18,220 nucleotides of DNA from Bacillota bacterium. Lineage in GTDB: Bacteria; Bacillota; Dethiobacteria; DTU022. The stretch is from the NCBI GenBank assembly GCA_012510325.1, contig JAAZIG010000057.1, positions 1-18,220 of the forward strand, written 5' to 3'. The notes beneath the pieces were generated by a model that did not search any database, had not been told where the DNA came from, and saw only the letters and a list, made by a program, of their open reading frames with translations. This document shows, piece after piece, positions 13,714 to 18,220 of this stretch. A program made the position numbers and the translations under genes. Numbering within the stretch: the stretch's first letter is position 1; each line of letters opens with the position of its first letter.

Positions 13714-15417
13714 TTACTGGTACTGTCGGCGGATCTTTCTCGAGGTGGTCTTTTCAAATTCGGTCTCCCGATAGGACACCCGGCGGATGCGCTTGTATGA
13801 TACCAGCTGCTGGTTCACCTTCTTGACTTCTTCTTCAAGCAACGCCTGAATGGCCTTTTCCTCCGGAGCCGGCCCGAGAACCTTCTTTACCGCCTCCATT
13901 TCCGGAAAGATCGTTGCCGTAAGGGCGATGCCGCCGTCGCCATCACCGCCGCCTGAGACCAGTGATTCGGCGACATATGGTGAAAACGAGAGCAGCGATT
14001 CTATTTCTTCAGGGAAGATATTTTTGCCGTTGGCGGCGACGATCACATTTTTCTTCCGTCCGGTGATAATGCAGAAGCCGTCTTTGTCGATATAGCCGAG
14101 GTCGCCGGTATGGTAGAAGCCGTCCTCGTCGATGGCCTCGGCTGTCGCCTCGGGATCCTTGTAGTAGCCGAGCATCACATTGGGGCCGCGGGCGATGAAC
14201 TCGCCGATGCCGTCCTCGTCCGCATCGATTATCTTTATCTCCACCCCGGGCAGCGGCAGCCCGGCGGCGCAATTGTTAAAGTCAACATCCCGGTTCAGGG
14301 CCAGGATGGGAGCGCATTCGGTCAGCCCGTACCCCTGAAGAGAGGAGATGCCCAGATCCTGCATATCGCTCAGCACATTCGGATCGGCGGCGGCGCCGCC
14401 GGAGACAAGCATCCGCAGGTTGCCGCCGAAATTCTCATGGACGGGGGCAAATATCCTGGGCCGAAGGTCTATCCCCAAATAGAGCAGGAACTTCGTCAGC
14501 TTCCGCCCGAATTCAAATTTGCGGGCCGCCTCTGTCGTCGCCTTCGCCTTCTTCATGATGGCGCGGTGAAATAGCTCCAGCATGAGCGGCACCACCAGGA
14601 TCATGGTGGGCTTCGCCTCCTTGATATTCTGGGTGATCTGGAGCAGCCCCTCACAGACTGCAACGGTGCAACCGCGGTAGAGCGGACAGAGGAAGCCGCA
14701 GGTGCATTCGTAAGTATGGTGCAGCGGCAAAACCGACAGGAATCTGTCCCCGGGACCGATATAGAGCATGGAGCACATCCCCTCAAGGTTGGCACAAATA
14801 TTTCTCTGGGACAGCATCACCGCCTTGGCTTTGGCCGTGGTGCCGCTGGTGAAAAGCAATATGGTCATCGCTTCCGGATCGATGGGCGCATCGAGAAAGT
14901 TGCGTTCACCGCCGTCAAGAAGCCGGCGGCCCTCTTCCAGCAGATCCCACCAGTAAAAAGCAGCGCCTTTTTTCGGTGGATCCATGCAGATAAATTTGGT
15001 GACGCCCGGGATCTCATCCCTGATCTGCTCGATCAGCTTCTGTTTTGTTTGGGAATAGATCAGCACGCTCACTTCTGCCCGGTTGATCATCCCGGCGATC
15101 TCCTGCCCCGGCAGTTCCCGATCCAGCGGCACAATAATCCCCGTGCCGTTGGTGACGCTGAGATAGGAAACGTACCATTCATAGCGTGTCTCGGCGAGCA
15201 CAGCGACGCGGCTGCCGGCGGCAACATAATGAAGCAGCGCCGTGCCAAAAGCGTCGACGTCGGCGGCAAATTCGTTCATAGTCACATCAATATAGGGGCC
15301 GCCGCGCTCTTTTTTGACCATATAGGCAATATTCTCTCCGTACAGAGCCGCACTTTGCTGAAGCATATCGCGAAGATCGTGGATTTTCCTGACTTCGTAA
15401 AGCGGTATATCTTTCAT
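13714..15417 (-). CDS. AMP-forming long-chain acyl-CoA synthetase-type ligase
   Basis: A 567-residue ANL-superfamily adenylating enzyme that activates a carboxylic acid (probably a fatty acid) to acyl-AMP and then a thioester. The P-loop ILLFTSGTTAKAKAVMLSQRN lies near 187-206; it has Ala at three positions where TSGTTGxPKGV is usual, but keeps the T-S-G-T-T and the Lys. Other motifs: LPLHHTYE, QGYGLTECAP, YHTGDLGYIDKDGF, GRKKNVIVAANGKNIFPEEIE, and the C-terminal KTTSRKIRRQ with the likely catalytic Lys. The ATG at 15417 follows GGAGG by 11 bases; a GTG four codons earlier abuts the SD and is unlikely. It precedes an uncharacterised gene in the same unit. The acceptor could be CoA or a carrier protein. 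Confidence 0.88.
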   Translation of the reverse strand: MKDIPLYEVRKIHDLRDMLQQSAALYGENIAYMVKKERGGPYIDVTMNEFAADVDAFGTALLHYVAAGSRVAVLAETRYEWYVSYLSVTNGTGIIVPLDRELPGQEIAGMINRAEVSVLIYSQTKQKLIEQIRDEIPGVTKFICMDPPKKGAAFYWWDLLEEGRRLLDGGERNFLDAPIDPEAMTILLFTSGTTAKAKAVMLSQRNICANLEGMCSMLYIGPGDRFLSVLPLHHTYECTCGFLCPLYRGCTVAVCEGLLQITQNIKEAKPTMILVVPLMLELFHRAIMKKAKATTEAARKFEFGRKLTKFLLYLGIDLRPRIFAPVHENFGGNLRMLVSGGAAADPNVLSDMQDLGISSLQGYGLTECAPILALNRDVDFNNCAAGLPLPGVEIKIIDADEDGIGEFIARGPNVMLGYYKDPEATAEAIDEDGFYHTGDLGYIDKDGFCIITGRKKNVIVAANGKNIFPEEIESLLSFSPYVAESLVSGGGDGDGGIALTATIFPEMEAVKKVLGPAPEEKAIQALLEEEVKKVNQQLVSYKRIRRVSYRETEFEKTTSRKIRRQYQ

Positions 15418-15447
15418 TTCACAAGACACCTCCGGAATAGGATGAGC

Positions 15448-15465
15448 AGTTCCCCATCAGGAACT
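15448..15465. repeat. Inverted repeat at the start of the acyl-CoA ligase transcript
   Basis: AGTTCC-CCATCA-GGAACT, 6-bp arms, directly after the predicted transcription start and before the RBS. A repressor site there would block the gene; a hairpin in the 5' UTR is the alternative. Confidence 0.3.
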
Positions 15466-15472
15466 TCTGTAA

Positions 15473-15501
15473 ACAATAACCGATCCTGGAAGAATTGGCA
15501 A
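15473..15501 (-). promoter_or_regulatory. Putative promoter of the acyl-CoA ligase gene
   Basis: On the minus strand TTGCCA (15501-15496), a 17-base spacer and TATTGT (15478-15473). Predicted start near 15466, 5' UTR about 49 nt. Confidence 0.5.
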
Positions 15502-15564
15502 GGCGCCGCCGGGCTAATTCCGACAGTTCCCGACAGCAGCAGGATTGGCTTTTCCATTTCCCGG

Positions 15565-15969
15565 TTATATTGGCCTGTTTTTTAGCAGATCGCGAATTTC
15601 GGTGAGGAGCGCCTCTTCTTTACCGGGTTCCTCAGGTGCCGGCGGCTCCTCTGCAGCTTCTTTTTTCTTGAAAGAAGAGAGCAGCTTGATAAATAAAAAT
15701 ATGGAAAAGCTGATAATTAAAAAATCGATGAGCGACTGGATAAAGGTGCCGTACAGGAGTGCTGATTCGGCAACATCAGCGCTTGCCGGGGTGATGATAT
15801 ACTTCAAGTCGGCAAAATTGATCCGGCCCAGAAAAAGACCCAGAAGCGGCATCAGCAGATCGTCAACCAGCGAGGTGATGATTTTGCCAAAAGCACCGCC
15901 GATAATTACCGCCACAGCCAGATCCATCACATTGCCCTTCATCGCAAATTCCTTAAATTCCTTAAGCAT
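15565..15969 (-). CDS. mscL: Large-conductance mechanosensitive channel
   Basis: A 134-residue inner-membrane channel that opens under membrane tension to release solutes on hypo-osmotic shock; it forms a pentamer. The N-terminal amphipathic helix MLKEFKEFAMKGNVMDLAVAVIIGGAFGKI runs into the pore helix (about 14-44), with the conserved NVMDLAVAVIIGGAFG constriction. The second helix is near 69-97. The C-terminal bundle is charged and Pro-rich (EEPPAPEEPGKEE) and ends in an amphipathic LLTEIRDLLKN. The ATG follows GAGAGGTGAT. It is a single-gene unit as far as I can see, upstream of the ligase gene and on the same strand, with no obvious terminator between them. Confidence 0.96.
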   Translation of the reverse strand: MLKEFKEFAMKGNVMDLAVAVIIGGAFGKIITSLVDDLLMPLLGLFLGRINFADLKYIITPASADVAESALLYGTFIQSLIDFLIISFSIFLFIKLLSSFKKKEAAEEPPAPEEPGKEEALLTEIRDLLKNRPI

Positions 15970-15985
15970 CTAGATCACCTCTCTT

Positions 15986-16000
15986 AAAGATAATATCTTT
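15986..16000. repeat. Palindrome upstream of mscL
   Basis: AAAGATA-A-TATCTTT, 7-bp arms, about 17-31 bases before the mscL ATG. Its TATTAT core is also the most plausible -10 for mscL, so a bound protein would overlap the promoter. No good -35 is seen. Confidence 0.3.
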
Positions 16001-16128
16001 TCTTCAACAGAGTCTCTAGTTTTCCTTTTTCATCTTTTAATTGGCACCGTTTCCACTGCCCTATTGCCGGAGATGGTCTCTCCTTCCCTTTTTTCTACGC
16101 TTCGTAGAGTGAATCGCCTATCTGGAGG

Positions 16129-16157
16129 TTGCATCGAACCTCTCCCGGGCGTAGAAT
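16129..16157 (+). promoter_or_regulatory. Promoter of the HTH membrane regulator with overlapping inverted repeat
   Basis: TTGCAT (16129-16134), a 17-base spacer and TAGAAT (16152-16157); start near 16164, about 40 nt before the ATG. An inverted repeat GAGGTT-GCATCG-AACCTC (16125-16142) covers the -35, placed well for autorepression by the encoded regulator. Confidence 0.55.
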
Positions 16158-16203
16158 TCAGGTAGGACGATCCCTGAAAAGGGAAAATGAGGGGGCGGTG
16201 CTC

Positions 16204-17388
16204 ATGAGCAAAACGATGGGCGGTTTTATGGCAGCGCTGAGAAGGGCCCGGGGGATGACTCAGCAGGAAGTGGCGGACCGGTTGAACGTCTCCAACAAAA
16301 CGATCAGCAAGTGGGAGCGCGATGACGGCTACCCGGAGATCACGATCATCCCGGCGCTGGCAGAGCTGTTCGAGGTAACCAGCGATGAGATCTTGAGAGG
16401 CGAGAGAATCCCGCAACCCGGGCAGGAGCGGGAAAAGCAAGCTGCAAAGACAGAAAAACAGATCCGGCGGCTGATTAACAGCAGCGTCACCCGGTTCCAG
16501 AATTTTTCCTGCCTCGCCGCAGCGCTGGCCCTGGCCGGGTGGATCACTCTTTTCACCATCGCCTATACCTTTTACCGCCCCTTGCTCGGCTTTGGGATCA
16601 TGCTCATTCTAATTATCGCCAGTGTGACCACGCAATTTTTCTCGATCAACACGGCCCGCGCCTCCACCGGGGATCATGAAATCAGCGCTGACCGCCAAAA
16701 GCTGCTGCTCCCCCTGCAGAAAACGATCAACCGCTATACCTTTGCTGTTTTCATGAGCAATGCTGCTGTCATCATCCTGTCGCTGCCTTTCATCCTTATC
16801 CGGGACAGTTTTTATGTAGAGAGCGTCATCAGCCTGAATACATACCTCGCCTGGTTACCGGTACTGCTGATCATTATTGCCCTCTGCGGCCTGCTTTTCC
16901 TGAATCTCCTGCAGGACAAATTGTTTATTGAAAAAAAATCCTGGCCCGGGGGCTATCCGGCCGAAAAGATGCGCCGGATGAATCTGATCCAGGGCGGGGC
17001 CCTGCTCCTCTCGTTTGTCCCCGTGGCCATCGATTACCGGCTCAGCTCGGCGAAGCTTTTTCTCATCGCGATGTTTTATCTTCTCTTCATATTTGCCATA
17101 ATCTATCTGCTCACCGTTGTCATCAAAAGCCGGGCCGGTACAGAAAGACTTTTGCTGCTGGCGGCAGGGAGCAGAAATCTCCTCTACGCCATCGCCTTAC
17201 TTTATTTCAGCAGCGGATCAACAGTGATCCATACAGCAGAAGGAGAGATTTTCCACCACTTTGAGTTTAAAGCGGGGCCCCCGCTGCTTTTCCTGGGCGC
17301 AGCAGCCGCCTATTTGTTGGCCAAATACTTTATCTGGCGGCAGAGCTCCCCGATCCAGCCGGAGGGGCCGGAATCCCGGGGCGGCTAA
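16204..17388 (+). CDS. XRE-family HTH regulator fused to a multi-pass membrane domain
   Basis: 394 residues. Residues 8-62 are a Cro/C1-type helix-turn-helix (MAALRRARGMTQQEVADRLNVSNKTISKWERDDGYPEI...LAELFEVTSDEIL). A charged linker (67-95) leads to about eight hydrophobic helices near 102-122, 126-147, 178-198, 212-236, 262-282, 284-306, 316-336 and 359-379, and a short Pro/Gly-rich tail. The layout suggests a membrane-bound transcription factor that senses a membrane or envelope signal. The ATG at 16204 follows AGGGGGCGG; the frame is open 25 codons further up, but that part overlaps the promoter. No target gene follows on its strand; an inverted repeat over its own -35 suggests autoregulation. 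Confidence 0.85.
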   Translation: MSKTMGGFMAALRRARGMTQQEVADRLNVSNKTISKWERDDGYPEITIIPALAELFEVTSDEILRGERIPQPGQEREKQAAKTEKQIRRLINSSVTRFQNFSCLAAALALAGWITLFTIAYTFYRPLLGFGIMLILIIASVTTQFFSINTARASTGDHEISADRQKLLLPLQKTINRYTFAVFMSNAAVIILSLPFILIRDSFYVESVISLNTYLAWLPVLLIIIALCGLLFLNLLQDKLFIEKKSWPGGYPAEKMRRMNLIQGGALLLSFVPVAIDYRLSSAKLFLIAMFYLLFIFAIIYLLTVVIKSRAGTERLLLLAAGSRNLLYAIALLYFSSGSTVIHTAEGEIFHHFEFKAGPPLLFLGAAAAYLLAKYFIWRQSSPIQPEGPESRGG

Positions 17389-17505
17389 CCGGTTTGTTGG
17401 CCCCTGTTTAGATCGCTGAAAGACAACCGGCAATTTGACTGCCGCCTGAAGTGGGAGCGGTGAACCGGCCCCGCTGCCGCCCCGGAACCAGTCCCCAAAA
17501 AACAA
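17389..17505. other. Intergenic, no gene seen
   Basis: Between the HTH regulator and the terminator of the converging small gene. I see no strong hairpin with a T-run for the plus-strand gene and no coding frame. Confidence 0.4.
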
Positions 17506-17540
17506 GAAGTTAACAATAAGCCGAAACTATTGTTAACTTC
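17495..17540 (-). terminator. Rho-independent terminator with 13-bp perfect stem
   Basis: GAAGTTAACAATA (17506-17518) and its exact complement (17528-17540) flank a 9-base loop. On the minus strand the stem is followed by TTGTTTTTTGG, so it ends the small gene whose stop is at 17561. The stem is AT-rich for a terminator and contains GTTAAC on both arms. Confidence 0.75.
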
Positions 17541-17560
17541 CCGGGGCCATGCTCTCTTGT

Positions 17561-17710
17561 CTACTTGCCGCCGTTCAGGGCGAGCAGGATAATCTCCGCA
17601 GGGGGCTCCCCCTGTACACCGGCACACCGATTGATCGATGCTTCCGCTTCCTGAAGGATCTGCAGGGCTTCCTTGTTCAGATCGGCAGGACGCATTTTGG
17701 CAATCTCCAT
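17561..17710 (-). CDS. Small protein, 49 residues, unknown function
   Basis: I do not recognise the family. The sequence begins MEIAKMRPADLNKEALQILQ and continues with EAEASINRCAGVQGEPPAEI, ending ILLALNGGK. Residues 8-30 should form an amphipathic helix; there is one Cys (29), no signal peptide and no membrane segment. Evidence that it is a real gene: GAGGAGGT lies 9 bases before the ATG, and an ideal hairpin terminator lies about 20 bases after the stop on the same strand. The gene is isolated: the P-II-like gene upstream ends 210 bases before it, with its own weak hairpin. A longer frame on the same strand overlaps it but lacks an RBS and reads through the terminator, so I reject that one. 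Confidence 0.7.
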   Translation of the reverse strand: MEIAKMRPADLNKEALQILQEAEASINRCAGVQGEPPAEIILLALNGGK

Positions 17711-17920
17711 GACCGGGCACCTCCTCAATTATGTTAACGGTTAGTTTACCCCTCTTGAGGCGGCGTTATACCCGGTGCGCGAAGGCTGTACCCCCGGGAT
17801 GTTCAGCGTACATCTGCGGCAGAAGCCGCCCGCCCTTTTACCAGTCATGAACAGCCCCCCCCAAAGAAGCGGTCAGGCCGGCGCTGTCAGAAGCGGACGG
17901 TTGGCTAAAAGCGACAGGCT
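17711..17920. other. Intergenic between P-II-like gene and small gene
   Basis: No gene seen. It holds TGTTAACGG at 17732-17740 (same string as the repeats at 5459), a short GCGGC-AGAA-GCCGC hairpin at 17816-17829, and TATAAC on the minus strand near 17771-17766 as a weak -10 candidate for the small gene. Confidence 0.4.
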
Positions 17921-17930
17921 TTATCGCTTT
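17907..17930 (-). terminator. Weak terminator hairpin at end of the P-II-like gene
   Basis: On the minus strand AAAGCGA and TCGCTTT form a 7-bp stem around a 9-base loop that includes the TAA stop, followed by a run of four T in total. Confidence 0.4.
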
Positions 17931-18220
17931 GCTCCCGGCCCTTTCTCCCGGGAAAGGCCGGCGCTCATCTCAAAAAGGCCCCGCGTTTCCAGGATCGGTT
18001 CAACAAACAGAACTCCCTTGCCGGGCTGATCCAGCTTGAGACCGCGGGACAGCGCCCGGACCACTTTGTCGATCAGGTAATCCGGCGTCAGGATGATGAC
18101 CAGCTCTTTCTCCGGTTCGATCTCCACCCCGAACAGTTTTGTGGCAATCTCTGCACCGGCACCGCGTCCATGTAAAATTGTTCCGCCCCGAACACCGGTC
18201 TCGCGGGCAATATCCATGAC
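17921..18220 (-). CDS. P-II-like nitrogen regulatory family protein, 5' end outside window
   Basis: 99 residues are visible, ending at a TAA. The stretch ETGVRGGTILHGRGAG matches the GGTI.HGRG block of the short-T-loop P-II-like proteins common in Clostridia, followed by FGVEIEPEKELVIILTP (core beta strand), LIDKVVRALSRGLKL (helix) and PGKGVLFVEPILETRGL (C-terminal strand). Such proteins are trimeric sensors that bind nucleotides and act on a neighbouring transporter or enzyme. An ATG lies at 18217, but this would delete the first strand and helix, so the true start is most likely beyond the right edge. The partner gene is therefore not visible, and nitrogen control is only a family label here. 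Confidence 0.75.
   Translation of the reverse strand, partial: VMDIARETGVRGGTILHGRGAGAEIATKLFGVEIEPEKELVIILTPDYLIDKVVRALSRGLKLDQPGKGVLFVEPILETRGLFEMSAGLSREKGPGAKR

Noticed and set aside
16129..16203. 25-codon N-terminal extension of the HTH regulator
   Set aside because: It overlaps a TTGCAT-17-TAGAAT promoter, and XRE proteins of this type begin shortly before the HTH.
17385..17720. 111-codon minus-strand frame overlapping the small gene
   Set aside because: Reads through the 13-bp terminator, has no properly spaced RBS and has an atypical composition; the 49-codon frame has both RBS and terminator in the right places.

Overview
The window most likely comes from a chromosome of a fairly GC-rich, Gram-positive, Clostridia-type bacterium. 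The evidence is strong GGAGG ribosome binding sites with ATG, GTG and TTG starts, hairpin-plus-T-run terminators, short tightly packed operons, and families common in that group (DUF5058, DUF2089, CcdA/TlpA pairs, P-II-like proteins, a Thermotoga-type DAHP synthase). I cannot name a genus. I see no rRNA, tRNA, CRISPR array, phage gene or transposase.

Region 1 (1-5450, minus strand) is a shikimate/aromatic amino acid operon, read in the order aroF, prephenate dehydrogenase (tyrA), aroB, aroA, aroC. Each gene overlaps the next by 1 to 11 bases, and aroC runs off the left edge. A roughly 200-nt leader precedes aroF. It holds an 8-bp hairpin, mutually exclusive pairings and a terminator-like hairpin just before the ribosome binding site, so attenuation is likely.

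Region 2 (5459-10002, plus strand) encodes a membrane-anchored M20 (PM20D1/carboxypeptidase-S-like) hydrolase, a hairpin, a DUF5058 membrane protein, a second multi-pass membrane protein with a glycine-rich signature, and a DUF3887 lipoprotein. Next come about 170 nt of apparently structured RNA (long-range helix plus H-type pseudoknot; possibly a raiA-motif RNA) and an unidentified six-helix membrane protein. It ends at a bidirectional terminator. The hydrolase and the two membrane proteins look like a hydrolase-plus-transporter system of unknown substrate.

Region 3 (10014-11389, minus) is a ccdA-tlpA thiol-redox operon with a near-consensus promoter. Region 4 (11400-12523) has an intergenic stretch with three palindromic repeats. 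It also has a DUF2089 zinc-ribbon/HTH gene translationally coupled to a gene with a SHOCT-like N-terminus, behind a near-consensus promoter.

Region 5 (12704-16000, minus) contains an AMP-forming acyl-CoA ligase with an unusual P-loop, an uncharacterised 304-residue protein downstream of it, and mscL just upstream. Region 6 (16129-18220) has a plus-strand XRE-type regulator fused to about eight membrane helices, a 49-codon minus-strand gene with its own strong RBS and terminator, and the C-terminal part of a P-II-like protein entering from the right edge.
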